From: Trichomonas vaginalis G3
Lineage: Eukaryota > Parabasalia > Trichomonadida > Trichomonadidae
NCBI RefSeq assembly: GCF_026262505.1
Contig: NC_067204.1
Location: 23,281,300-23,345,299, forward strand
Direction: 5' to 3'
Length of the DNA stretch: 64,000 nt
The position numbers were made by a program, and so were the translations under genes. This document shows, piece by piece, positions 19,846 to 29,298 of the stretch. The notes beneath the pieces are model-generated. The model did no database searches, was not told where the DNA came from, and saw nothing but the letters and a program-made list of their open reading frames with translations. Each line of letters starts with the position of its first letter. Position 1 is the stretch's first letter.

Positions 19846-19869
19846 GGCGGTTAGAAATGGTCGGCCTTT
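19846..19869 (+). promoter_or_regulatory. M3 plus M5 core promoter of eL31
   Basis: GGCGGTTA (19846-19853) fits the published trichomonad M3 element ([AGT][AG]C[GC]G[TC]T[TAG]). CCTTT (19865-19869) is M5, the alternative initiator. M5 ends 3 bases before the ATG, so the leader should be only a few bases long. No Inr is present at the start. Confidence 0.75.
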
Positions 19870-19872
19870 GAG

Positions 19873-20205
19873 ATGCCGAAGGAACTCGCTCCAGCTAAGA
19901 TTGAAACAACAATCCACCTCCAGAAGGCTGTCCACGGAACAACACGCAGATTCCGTGCTGAGAGAGCCATCAAGGTTATCGCAGCTGCTGCCAAGAAGAT
20001 GATGCACACAGATGTTGTTAAGATCGACCCAGAACTTAACTCCCGCATCTGGATCCACGGCAAGAACTGCCCACCAACCCGCGTACGTGTTACATTCGAG
20101 CGCAAGGCCGATGAGGAAGATGCTGAAAAGATGATCACCATCGCTTCCTTCAAGAATGTTGCCTCCTTCAATGGCCTCCAGACCACAAAGGTTGTCGATC
20201 AGTAA
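19873..20205 (+). CDS. RPL31: 60S ribosomal protein eL31
   Basis: 110 codons. Recognisable eL31 features are TTIHLQKAVHGTTRRFRAERAIKVI at the N-terminus, MMHTDVVKIDPELNSRIWIHGKNCPPTRVRVTFERK in the centre (compare the family's [26 protein letters not shown]) and FKNVASFNGLQTTKVVDQ at the end. Together they make the usual near-complete length. Codon use is strikingly G/C-ending compared with neighbouring genes, as expected for a highly expressed ribosomal gene. The start follows the M5 initiator, and the stop reads TAAA. A 140-codon minus-strand frame over it is a shadow. Confidence 0.95.
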   Translation: MPKELAPAKIETTIHLQKAVHGTTRRFRAERAIKVIAAAAKKMMHTDVVKIDPELNSRIWIHGKNCPPTRVRVTFERKADEEDAEKMITIASFKNVASFNGLQTTKVVDQ

Positions 20206-20581
20206 ATTCTGCTTTTGGTCCAAATACAAATTTTTAAAAAATCGTCATTTTTATTTACAAGCTTCAATTAGTTGATCTCTTCTACTAGAAGTAATTACCC
20301 TTCGTTTTGAAATCTGAATTTTGAACTTTTACATACGTTTATCTTTAGAATCAGAATTGGAAATTTCTTTATGATTTATGAATAAGAATTTGAGTTCTTT
20401 ATCTTTAAGGCAATAGGTTATTTTGATGTTTTACTAAAATATTTTCTAAACATCAATTTATATCAAATTTTGCAAGATTTCACTTAGACATTCTTGGCAT
20501 GCTTCCATTTATTCTATCATCAGAAATAATGTTAAGTAAAAAGAACAATTTACATGGTAAATATAAACAAATATAACAAAA
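20206..20581. other. Convergent intergenic region
   Basis: 3' flanks of eL31 and of the 453-aa gene. AT-rich, nothing recognised. Confidence 0.5.
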
Positions 20582-21943
20582 TTAATCCCAAACAGCTGCT
20601 GAATCTAGAATCAAGCTTTTTCTCAGTTCATCTGTGTGGAATGGCTTAAATCCTAAGTCAGAGAATACTTTTGTGTGTTCAACGCTGTTTGCGCATTTCT
20701 CGGTTTTGCTGTCCTTGCTTTCCATGATGGAATAAGCAGGAAATGGGCCCATAGGAAGTACTAGTTTTGTGCACATGTAGTATGCTCTGCAAAGTCTCAG
20801 TAATGAGATAACATCGTTTTTATCCCAAGTTTTTAGAAGCCTTTGCATAGCTCTGTCGTTCTTTGTGATCTCCCAGAACATCAGTACTTCGTATAATTCT
20901 GTTGGTAAAAGGTTGAATCTTGAATTAAACGGATCAAAAGCCTGGCGAAGGTATTTGTAGACCATATCATAGGCCATTATTGATTCTGTTGATGTAATAA
21001 AGTCTTTTGGAAGGTCATTGTAGCGAACTGGTTTTGAAATAATCTCGAAATTGAAATTAACTGCTTCGCTATCCGGAGGACGCTTTTTATTTCTTGTTAG
21101 TTGAAGATTTATGACTTGATCTTCAATAGGAATGAACTCTCCATGAGTATATGAAACTAATTTCAACTGACCTTCTGCAATTTTTGTCGTTTTCAAGGCA
21201 AATGGCTTAGTTGGAGATGGAACTCGAACTGTACATACTACTTCACAGTAAAGGGATACTTCTTTTTTGGTATAAACCAAGATATCGTATTCATTAAAAA
21301 CTAATGGAACCCAAAAGCCTCTTTTTGTGGGTTTAAGCTGTATTTGTACAATATTACTGACAGAGTTTAATGCTCCATTATCAAGGCGTACTAAATCAAT
21401 GAAAATATCAGTATGATCAACAGATTCAAATGGAAATTCAAGATATTCCGTGGAAAGTGATATATTTGATAAACTTAAACAATATTTCCGTGGTATGTTT
21501 TGTTGGACTGTGTAAGGAAAGAATCCATAGCCTTCAAAATGAGGTCGAATTTCATCGAATGTTGCAGCACCTGAAGAAATGTATGCTCGAAGCTTTGACT
21601 CGTAAAAGTTTAGTTTGCTCATCAGAGATTCTGGTATTGTTTCAATTTGAAAGCGATATGATAAGCTACTTGTAGATTTTGCTGTTTGTAAAGCTTTCTG
21701 TTGCTGTTTTTGTATCTCTGATGGATCTGTTGTCTTTGGCAACTCCATTCTAGAACGTAATGATGTATGAGGACGATTTCTTTTTGTTGCAAGGTTCTCA
21801 GCCAAGAAAAATTCATCAGGATTAACACCTCTTCCATAAGAATAGTAACGAGGTGGATCTATATGTGTATAGTTAGTAGTTTGTCTTTTATATCCGTTAA
21901 GACAAAAGTCTGTTGTGAAAAAGATAGGTTCTTTTTGATTCAT
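20582..21943 (-). CDS. Conserved-looking protein of unknown function (453 aa)
   Basis: I do not recognise the family. The N-terminal ~75 residues are polar and probably unstructured (RGVNPDEFFLAENLATKRNRPHT). Residues ~90-300 look beta-rich, with alternating hydrophobic strands (RGFWVPLVFNEYDILVYTKKEVSLYCEVVCTV), possibly a C2- or immunoglobulin-like sandwich. Residues ~310-453 are helical (YKYLRQAFDPFNSRF, LYEVLMFWEITKNDRAMQRLLKTW). There is no signal peptide or membrane segment. The open frame is long with regular codon use, so it is a real gene. A C2-bearing cytoskeletal or ciliary scaffold protein is one possibility, not supported by any signature I can name. Confidence 0.7.
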   Translation of the reverse strand: MNQKEPIFFTTDFCLNGYKRQTTNYTHIDPPRYYSYGRGVNPDEFFLAENLATKRNRPHTSLRSRMELPKTTDPSEIQKQQQKALQTAKSTSSLSYRFQIETIPESLMSKLNFYESKLRAYISSGAATFDEIRPHFEGYGFFPYTVQQNIPRKYCLSLSNISLSTEYLEFPFESVDHTDIFIDLVRLDNGALNSVSNIVQIQLKPTKRGFWVPLVFNEYDILVYTKKEVSLYCEVVCTVRVPSPTKPFALKTTKIAEGQLKLVSYTHGEFIPIEDQVINLQLTRNKKRPPDSEAVNFNFEIISKPVRYNDLPKDFITSTESIMAYDMVYKYLRQAFDPFNSRFNLLPTELYEVLMFWEITKNDRAMQRLLKTWDKNDVISLLRLCRAYYMCTKLVLPMGPFPAYSIMESKDSKTEKCANSVEHTKVFSDLGFKPFHTDELRKSLILDSAAVWD

Positions 21944-22049
21944 TTCCGTTTTTGATTTTTTTATAAGTAATTTTCGTTTATGGGTGCATCACACCTGTAA
22001 TATTGAAAAGTGACAATAAACTAAAAACTCTTCAAGAGAATTTTTCTTC

Positions 22050-23747
22050 ATGGATAATGTGTATATAAAGAAATATAAAGATTTCATAGATACATATTAT
22101 AGTCTCTACCATTTACAAAATACTGAACTTGAAGAAGTCTACGATTTAATATTAAATGTTTTAATTTTCAAATATAAAATTCATTTACCTGATCTATTTG
22201 TGAGTATATTCACGGCAATTCAATTTAACTTTCGATCAACCCCTCAGTATCTGCAGATACTTAATCGATTATTTTCAAAATATACAATAACAGAAATTAG
22301 CCCATCAGATTTATATTATTATGCCGCACATGCTGATATTAGGTTCACTGTTAATAAAGATAATATTATTCAAATTGATCATAACGTAATTACATTTCCG
22401 ATAAAAAATATAATCCATAACATTATAATGTATGATCAAATTGATAAATTCAAAGAGTATATTATTGAAAACCAAATTAATGATATTCGAATAGATACAC
22501 CACATTTTATTGGTCTTTCACCTATTGAAGCTTGTGCTTATTATGGATCTGTGAACATTTTCAATTTCTTGATTTCAAATTTCGACAAAAAAATATCAGA
22601 TAAATGTACACGATTATCATTTATTGGTGGAAATATTGATATAATCAATGAATGTTTAAAATTCTATACAAATTATAGTATATTCTTGGGCGATATCATT
22701 TCATCCCACAATGACGAATTCCTTGATTTTATATTTCAAAGAGATTTATTCGATCCGAATTATATTGGCTATAATGATATTATTCAATCCCAAAACTTGA
22801 AAGCAGTATTTTACATATTCGAGAAAGATAAGAATTTCCTTATTCCATGGTGTGCTGCATTCCCACAAACTATTGATATCCTCCAAAGTAGAAATCTTGA
22901 TTTATCTATTACTACATCAAATGGATTTTCTCTGCTTCATTTTGCTGCATATCATAATAATGCTGATTTATGCAAATATATAATAAGTTCTATCAAGGAA
23001 TATCAAAATATTAACAATATAACAGACAATAATCATCTAACTCCTCTTCATCATGCTGCAAAAAATAATTGCAGAGAAGCAGCAGGAGTTCTCATTTTAA
23101 ATGGTGCAAATATCAATGAAGGAGATAAATATAGAGCAACTCCACTTCATCATGCTGTAGAAAAAAATAATATTGAAATCATAGAATTCCTTATATCTAA
23201 TGGTGCAAATATTAATGCAAAAGATAGATATGAGAAAACTGCTCTTTGTTATGCAATAGAACATAATCGAATGAAAATTATAAAATTTCTTTTATCTAAT
23301 GGCGCAAATTTTAATGAAAAAGATCAAATTGGTCTAGTTGCATTGCATTACGCTGCAATAAGAAATTGTAGAGATATAGCTGAACTTCTTATTTCACTTG
23401 GTGCTGATATAAATTCAAAAGACCAATATGGGAAGCTGCCTCTTCATTATACTGCAAGAAATAAAAATTTGGACGCTTTTGAGCTTCTTTTTTCTTATGG
23501 CATAGATCTCAATGCAAAAGATTACGATGGGAAAACAATTCTTCATTATGCAGCAATTAATAATAATGTTAAATTAACAGAATTTCTAATATCTCATGGT
23601 GCTGATTTAAATATCAAAGACTCTTTTAAACAAACAGCTTATGATTATGCATTAATGTCTCAGAGTACTGCAGTATCAAGTCTTCGTAAGCTATATTATA
23701 AAGAACCTTCGCAAGAAAAATGTTCATCGTTATGTTACATTATGTAA
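22050..23747 (+). CDS. Ankyrin-repeat protein (DUF3447 type), 565 aa
   Basis: Intact. It has the same architecture as the 3708 gene: N-terminal YKDFIDTYYSLYHLQNTE region, DUF3447-like middle (ACAYYGSVNIFNFLI, LSFIGGNIDIINECLK, IISSHNDEFLDFIF), then about eight 33-residue ankyrin repeats from residue ~285. The last repeat leads to a short Cys-containing tail (EKCSSLCYIM). It belongs to the same subfamily as 697 and 3708 but carries no linker. It lies divergently from the 453-aa gene with only 106 bases between start codons. The binding partner is unknown. Confidence 0.92.
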   Translation: MDNVYIKKYKDFIDTYYSLYHLQNTELEEVYDLILNVLIFKYKIHLPDLFVSIFTAIQFNFRSTPQYLQILNRLFSKYTITEISPSDLYYYAAHADIRFTVNKDNIIQIDHNVITFPIKNIIHNIIMYDQIDKFKEYIIENQINDIRIDTPHFIGLSPIEACAYYGSVNIFNFLISNFDKKISDKCTRLSFIGGNIDIINECLKFYTNYSIFLGDIISSHNDEFLDFIFQRDLFDPNYIGYNDIIQSQNLKAVFYIFEKDKNFLIPWCAAFPQTIDILQSRNLDLSITTSNGFSLLHFAAYHNNADLCKYIISSIKEYQNINNITDNNHLTPLHHAAKNNCREAAGVLILNGANINEGDKYRATPLHHAVEKNNIEIIEFLISNGANINAKDRYEKTALCYAIEHNRMKIIKFLLSNGANFNEKDQIGLVALHYAAIRNCRDIAELLISLGADINSKDQYGKLPLHYTARNKNLDAFELLFSYGIDLNAKDYDGKTILHYAAINNNVKLTEFLISHGADLNIKDSFKQTAYDYALMSQSTAVSSLRKLYYKEPSQEKCSSLCYIM

Positions 23748-24003
23748 AAGGAATGGTTTTAGAATAAAGTTATTAATTATTTCATGATACAATTCATTTT
23801 TGTTTCATAAAAATACATACACCATAGAACTAAAAATTTCATTGAAAAGTTTGTAATTGGATTTCAACTTCATTATAAGATATCTTTTTTTCAAAAGATT
23901 AAATTTTTCAGAGTTAGATAAAAATATTTGTGAAATTATAATATGTTTACTTTTGTCTTTCTAAATCTTTAATTCAAAGAATTACATTATCTGATAACGC
24001 ATT

Positions 24004-24330
24004 ATGAGTGATATGAAAAGTGACAAATCGATGAGCTCAAAGCATAAGCACGATAAGGATAAAGATAAAGACAAAGATAAGAAGGATAAAAAGGATAAGG
24101 AATCTAAGCATTCAAAGAAAGATAAGGATTCCAAGGATAAAAAAGATAAGGAATCACATCATCACCATAAAAAGTCGGATGCTGAGCAAAGGAGTAGGGA
24201 TAAGGTTATTGATGATACCACGCCTGCAGGGCAACGGCATAATTTCTGGGCACATGAACAGATAGAACCAACTGATGATCCATTCGAAGATGATTTCGGT
24301 GAAAACATTACAAAACCACTTAGAAATTAA
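24004..24330 (+). CDS. Small Lys/Asp-rich protein
   Basis: 108 codons. Residues ~15-60 are almost only Lys, Asp, Ser, His and Glu (KDKDKDKDKKDKKDKE...) with a four-His run. The C-terminal 45 residues are ordinary and acidic (RHNFWAHEQIEPTDDPFEDDFGENITKP). The conserved-looking end and plausible start support a real gene. The function is unknown; such highly charged tracts occur in RNA-, microtubule- or nucleic-acid-associated proteins. Confidence 0.6.
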   Translation: MSDMKSDKSMSSKHKHDKDKDKDKDKKDKKDKESKHSKKDKDSKDKKDKESHHHHKKSDAEQRSRDKVIDDTTPAGQRHNFWAHEQIEPTDDPFEDDFGENITKPLRN

Positions 24331-24729
24331 ACTTAGACAAATTAGCAAATTTAAAATGACTATAATTGCCATTTCAAGCGGAATTAATTAATAAACATGC
24401 TTCTTAAGTGAATCGTTGTTAAATAATATTACTGAAATAATCTTATTTATTACTAATGATAATATCCCATTAATATCATCATAGTAATTTGAGACATTTA
24501 CGAAATTTTTTCATATTTTTGAATACAAAGTTTTTTTAACTATAATATATAATTTCTGATATAATGTGTACCTGTTTATTATGACTTTTTGAAGTGAAAG
24601 TGAAAAGGATTTTGAAATTTCGGAATATTCAAACAATTCTTTTTCAAAAATTCGGAATAGATTTAGATTTCATATGCAAATAATGTTAAAAAAATTAATT
24701 CTGTATTATTAATATAAGCATAACATAAT
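24331..24729. other. Intergenic region, nothing recognised
   Basis: Convergent 3' flanks, AT-rich, with no gene or repeat seen. Confidence 0.5.
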
Positions 24730-26160
24730 TTACTCTTCGATTTCTTTTTGGATTGTCAACAAGTTCGAAACAACACTTGTAAATCTGTTGAAGTCCATTG
24801 TCTTCAAGTTATTCATTTCATCATTAAGTTTCATGATAATCATCTGCTTTCTCAGTGTCTCCTCTGCAATTTCAGTACGTTTTGTAATTTCTGCAAGTCT
24901 CTTTGATTGTTCGTCAACTCTTTCTAGCATTGTTGTGTATTGGTCTTCTCCAAACATCTTCTCAGACATTAGTTCTGACCTCTTGGTCTGTATTGTTGCT
25001 AAGTCTTGTTCTACTTGTTGATTTTTGGCTTGAAGAGATTCAAGCTTCTTTTGCTCGCTTTGGATCTTTGGAGGAAGTTCTTCAAGCTTATTCTTAAGTG
25101 GTTTTAGACGACCTTTTTGTGTCTTTATTTTGGCATTCAAAGCCTCTATTCTTGCTTTATCTGCATCAATATCAATTTGATCTTTTGTAAGTTCTGCTCT
25201 ATTTCCGGATCCATTTCCATCTGAATTCGGCATATATCTGTTTAATATGATTAATTCTTCACGAAGTTTTCTAGAATCTTCTACAATTTGTCTGTTTTGA
25301 ACTTCAATCTTCTTGGCTTCATCGTTGATGCGAGATAATGCTGTGTTAGCTTCATTTAATAAGAACTGATTAAGATCAAGTTGTTTTTTAGCATCAATCC
25401 ATTCATCATCGATTAATTGTGTTTTAGGAGCTTTTAATCTCACATCAATATCCTGTTTAGCTGAGTTGTAGTTCATGTTAGCCATTTTCTCTTCTTCTTG
25501 GGCTGCTTTTAATAATCTTTTGAGAGCCTCATTGAGTTTTGACATTTCGCCATGGGAGTATTTCTCTAATGTAAGTGTGCGCTTAAGAACACCAACATCT
25601 GTTTGTAGTTGAGTTAAAGTATTAATTGGTGGTAAAAGAGGTTTTTCTGTTACAACTGTAACTTTTGGATCTGTAAGATTGAAAACTGTTGTACCAGTCT
25701 TTTGTTTGAGCTTTTCTAAATAAGTCTTACGTTCGTTAGCAGAATCACCGTAAGAATTGCAAAATTGTTTCTTTCCTTCTAAAATTGAAAGTTCTTTATT
25801 GTATGAATCCTGAACAGGTCTCAATTTATTTTCGCATTCTTGTGCAACTTTTGCAAATGCGGCCTGAAGTCGATTTAATTCAGCTTGGGCTTGAGTAATA
25901 TCTGTTTCATCTGATCTGGCTAACATTTCTCTGAGTTTATTTAACTGTGCTTCCTTTGCTTCGATTTCTGTTCTCATTGTTTTTACAATATCTCTGGCTT
26001 CTTGAGTTGTTGGCAAAGTAGCATCATAATCTTCACGTTGCAATACTTTGGACGCCTTTCTGAGTGTTTTCCGGCTGACAGGCCGGATCCCAGTGACGTT
26101 GAGAAGGTTATCCGGCACACTCATCTTTCGTCCGTTTATTTGAGAGATTTCAAAAATCAT
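24730..26160 (-). CDS. Coiled-coil protein (476 aa)
   Basis: Residues ~60-470 are largely heptad-bearing helix rich in Glu, Lys, Gln and Leu (VKTMRTEIEAKEAQLNKLRE, IEALNAKIKTQKGRLKPLKNKLEELPPKIQSEQKKLESL), broken near 150-190 by a Pro-containing segment. The start may be M1 (26160) or M13 (MSVPDNLL, 26124), which seems the more natural N-terminus. No family is recognised. It resembles cytoskeletal or basal-body/intraflagellar-type coiled-coil proteins only in a general way. Confidence 0.75.
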   Translation of the reverse strand: MIFEISQINGRKMSVPDNLLNVTGIRPVSRKTLRKASKVLQREDYDATLPTTQEARDIVKTMRTEIEAKEAQLNKLREMLARSDETDITQAQAELNRLQAAFAKVAQECENKLRPVQDSYNKELSILEGKKQFCNSYGDSANERKTYLEKLKQKTGTTVFNLTDPKVTVVTEKPLLPPINTLTQLQTDVGVLKRTLTLEKYSHGEMSKLNEALKRLLKAAQEEEKMANMNYNSAKQDIDVRLKAPKTQLIDDEWIDAKKQLDLNQFLLNEANTALSRINDEAKKIEVQNRQIVEDSRKLREELIILNRYMPNSDGNGSGNRAELTKDQIDIDADKARIEALNAKIKTQKGRLKPLKNKLEELPPKIQSEQKKLESLQAKNQQVEQDLATIQTKRSELMSEKMFGEDQYTTMLERVDEQSKRLAEITKRTEIAEETLRKQMIIMKLNDEMNNLKTMDFNRFTSVVSNLLTIQKEIEE

Positions 26161-26217
26161 CTTAGATTTTCATAAATTAAGCTCAATGCATCATTTATAA
26201 AATTTTACTCATAGCAA

Positions 26218-26661
26218 TTGGCATATCTTTTCTTAAAGAAAGTACAAGGATTACATTTATCATTGTCAGATGCTGACGCAACGACCGATGAATGGATCCG
26301 TTTATTCTCACACTTCAGACTGACCAAGTTTACAGGCCTCCATTCTTTAGTTTGGACATCAAATCCATTTCATAGCAGATTATTTGACTTTTTGGCGAAG
26401 AACAAAGAGCTGATTCACCTTTATTTGAGTGACTTCTTCATCCAGCAGGAGAAAGAACTCATGCAATCCTTCGCAAATTACTTATCTACGTGCAATACCT
26501 TTAAATCTCTTATTTGCAAGGGTAATTCGACCTCTTTTATGGGTAATTCTGCCGTAAATATTTTAGTTGCGGTTGAATAAGCTAAAACAATCGAATATTT
26601 GGGCATCAACGGAAATTTATATACTTTTAAATCATATTCTTTGCGTCTGTCTCTCAAATGA
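26218..26661 (+). pseudogene. Leucine-rich-repeat gene fragment
   Basis: 120 codons open from a non-ATG codon (TTG 26218; an in-frame stop lies just upstream). They read as LRR/RNI-like protein (LTKFTGLHSLVWTSNPF, NKELIHLYLSDFFI). After TAA at 26578 the same frame continues for 27 more codons of LRR character (AKTIEYLGINGNLYTFKSY) to a TGA at 26659-26661. It lacks a start, carries an internal stop and lies between two minus-strand genes, so it is a truncated relic. Confidence 0.6.
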
Positions 26662-26692
26662 TTTGTATCCTTTAACTATTTGACAAGAAATA

Positions 26693-28603
26693 CTAATACT
26701 TTGCACCATGTGAGATAAGAAGGTTGGCTGTTGTTTTACTATAATTCCATGCTGCAAGGCGAAGAGCGGTTTTTCCATATTTATCTTTTTCATTGATATT
26801 TGCTCCATGTGAAATAAGAAGTTCAGTTGTTTCTTTTCTATTATTCAATGCTGCTTTATGAAGAGCTGTTTCTCCATATATATCTTTTTCATTGATATTT
26901 GCACCAAGTGAAATAAGAAGTTGGGCTGTTTCTTTTCTATTATTTTTTGTTGCAATATGAAGAGCAGTATTTCCATTATTATCTTTTTCATTGATATTTG
27001 CACCATGTGAAATAAAAAATTCAGCAGTTTCTTTACTATTAGATACTGCTGCATAATGAAGAGCTGTTTCTCCATTATTATCTTTTTCATTTATATTTGC
27101 ACCATGTGAAATAAGGAGTTCTGCTGTTTCTTTTCTATTAAATCTTGCTGCAATATGAAGAGCGGTTTTTCCATCGTTATCTTTTTCATTGATATTTGCA
27201 CCATGTAAAATAAGAAGTTCGGCTATTTCTTTACTATTTTTAATCTTTGCTGCAATATGAAGAACAGTATTTCCAATAATATCTTTTTCATTGATATTTG
27301 CACCATGTGAAATAAGAAGTTCGGCTATTTCTTTACTATTAAAACGTGCTGCATAACGAAGGGTGGTTTCTCCATCTTTATCTTTTTCATTGATAACTGC
27401 ACCATGTGAGATAAGAAGTTCGGCTGTTTCTTTACTATTAAAACGTGCTGCATAATGAAGAGCTGTTTGTCCATATTTATCTTTTTCATTGATATTTGCA
27501 CCATGTGAAATAAGAAGTTCGGCTGTTTCTTTGCTATTATTTTCTGCTGCATCAAAGAGAGGGGTTCTTTTACTATTATCTTTTTCATTGATATTTGCAC
27601 CATGTGAAATAAGAAGTTCGGCTGTTTCTTTGCTATTATTCAATGCTGCAATATGAAGAGCAGTTTCTCCGTTTTCATTTTTTTCATTGATATTTGCACC
27701 ATGTGAAAGGAAGTATTTGAGTAAGGATAGAATATTGAACCTTGCTGAATAAAGAAAGCATGTGTTAACATCATTTGTTTGATCAAAATAAACTAATAAT
27801 GCTTCAAGATTATTAAATATTGCACAATATTTTAAATTGATCTTAATATTAAATTCACTTATCAAGAATGTAACAAAATCAATGTTGTGAGAAATAATTG
27901 CATATTTCATGCATTCTTGATTTGGTTTTTGATGTTTCAAACATTCACTCATGATATCTGCATTTCCTCCTAAAAATGATAAATATAGACATGTTTGAGT
28001 TATTTCTGGTTCATATTTCGTTCTTAATAACTTGAAACAATCAACTGCTCCATGGTAACAGCATAATTCAAGTAATGAATATCCTCCCTCACATAATGCG
28101 TATATTTTGCTTTGAAGTTTTAGATTTTCATTAAATCCTTCTATTTCAGTGATAGCGATGAATCTTTCTAAGTCATTATACATAATTGCTCTGTATATTG
28201 TATTTTCTGTATGAATATCGAGATCTTCTATTTTAATTGTTTTAAAATTATCCGATTTCTTTAATTTAATTCCATATTCTTTATAAAATATGTATCTAAC
28301 AGTTAATGGAACATCGATTTCTTCGTTTATTTGATAATTATCATATATGAGTTTGGCGAGAGATAAATAAGCCTTTGTATAGCGATTATTATACGGAATG
28401 ATACATAAAATGTCACGTATAATAGTATGAGGAAGTAATTTCTTTGAATCAATCAATTCTGTTTTGATCATTTTGAAAATCTTGTGTATTTCTTCTTCAT
28501 TTTCAGTTTTCAGCTGATACAACGCATTATACAAATCGATGTAGTATTTACACATACTTCGCAATTCACTGTACCTATTTGGGTGAGTGTCTTGATCGGA
28601 CAT
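26693..28603 (-). CDS. Ankyrin-repeat protein (DUF3447 type, second subfamily), 636 aa
   Basis: Intact. The N-terminal region (MSDQDTHPNRYSELR, YIDLYNALYQLKTE) and DUF3447-like centre (LLELCCYHGAVDCFKLLR, LSFLGGNADIMSECLK) define a subfamily shared with 41795-43966 and with the relic at 51594. From residue ~300 there are ten near-identical 33-residue ankyrin repeats (consensus TALHIAA..NSKETAELLISHGANINEKD), coded by 99-bp units so similar at the DNA level that recent unit duplication or conversion is evident. The last repeat ends at ISHGAKY. The binding partner is unknown. Confidence 0.92.
   Translation of the reverse strand: MSDQDTHPNRYSELRSMCKYYIDLYNALYQLKTENEEEIHKIFKMIKTELIDSKKLLPHTIIRDILCIIPYNNRYTKAYLSLAKLIYDNYQINEEIDVPLTVRYIFYKEYGIKLKKSDNFKTIKIEDLDIHTENTIYRAIMYNDLERFIAITEIEGFNENLKLQSKIYALCEGGYSLLELCCYHGAVDCFKLLRTKYEPEITQTCLYLSFLGGNADIMSECLKHQKPNQECMKYAIISHNIDFVTFLISEFNIKINLKYCAIFNNLEALLVYFDQTNDVNTCFLYSARFNILSLLKYFLSHGANINEKNENGETALHIAALNNSKETAELLISHGANINEKDNSKRTPLFDAAENNSKETAELLISHGANINEKDKYGQTALHYAARFNSKETAELLISHGAVINEKDKDGETTLRYAARFNSKEIAELLISHGANINEKDIIGNTVLHIAAKIKNSKEIAELLILHGANINEKDNDGKTALHIAARFNRKETAELLISHGANINEKDNNGETALHYAAVSNSKETAEFFISHGANINEKDNNGNTALHIATKNNRKETAQLLISLGANINEKDIYGETALHKAALNNRKETTELLISHGANINEKDKYGKTALRLAAWNYSKTTANLLISHGAKY
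26700..27720 (-). repeat. 99-bp coding tandem repeats (ankyrin units)
   Basis: About ten successive 99-bp units contain CATGTGAAATAAGAAGTTC (plus-strand reading). Individual units are nearly identical to units of the gene at 41795-43966. Confidence 0.85.
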
Positions 28604-29298
28604 TAATAATTTTTTTAAGGACCCATTTCAATTTTACCATTTAAAACATCTTTAACATTCATTGGGGAAAATAAATGCTTCATTATATATGTGGAAAAAC
28701 ACAGATCACAAAGATTTCCGATTTCATTTATGCATTTTGATTAAGTTTGTAGATATGAAATAACACAATAACAACATGAATATCTAAGTCAATAATATTT
28801 TTATCCATGCGCGTATTTTAAAAGCGTTATTTGTTATTGGAAGTTATACACAAAGTTATAAGTTAAACTTATATATATTTTTCCCCAAAGTTTTTTCAAT
28901 TTCATTGAATGCGAGGAATATCAAGCAAGTAATCCAGTATTTCGAAAGGAATTATAAGATTAATGCATATCTTTTCAAAAGCAAGACATTTTTTCTCAAT
29001 CAATAACATAATAATGCTCTATGGAGAATAATGTTGTTTCCCTAACTACTGGATTACAATCAATATGTTAGTGTTTTCTCATTAGTTTTTCTGCCGGAAT
29101 AAGGATTCTACATTCAAAAGTAACGTTTCTGTCACTACCGAACCCTCAAAATTTCACCAAAAAAATGTGTACGTTAAAATTTTCTTAAATTTGGAGGCAC
29201 TTTAGAAAATTGATTGAGTGTAATGACACAGTTTTCTTCCAATGCTTCTCATTTAAAACAAATGCGATATCAAAGAAAAGAAATAAAATTTTTTAAAT
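28604..29298. other. Intergenic region, nothing recognised
   Basis: 5' flank of the ankyrin gene and 3' flank of the helical-repeat gene. AT-rich, with no coding region, element end or strong hairpin supported. Confidence 0.45.

Noticed and set aside
19807-20229. 140-codon minus-strand frame over eL31
   Set aside because: Antisense shadow of a clearly coding ribosomal protein gene with G/C-rich third positions.
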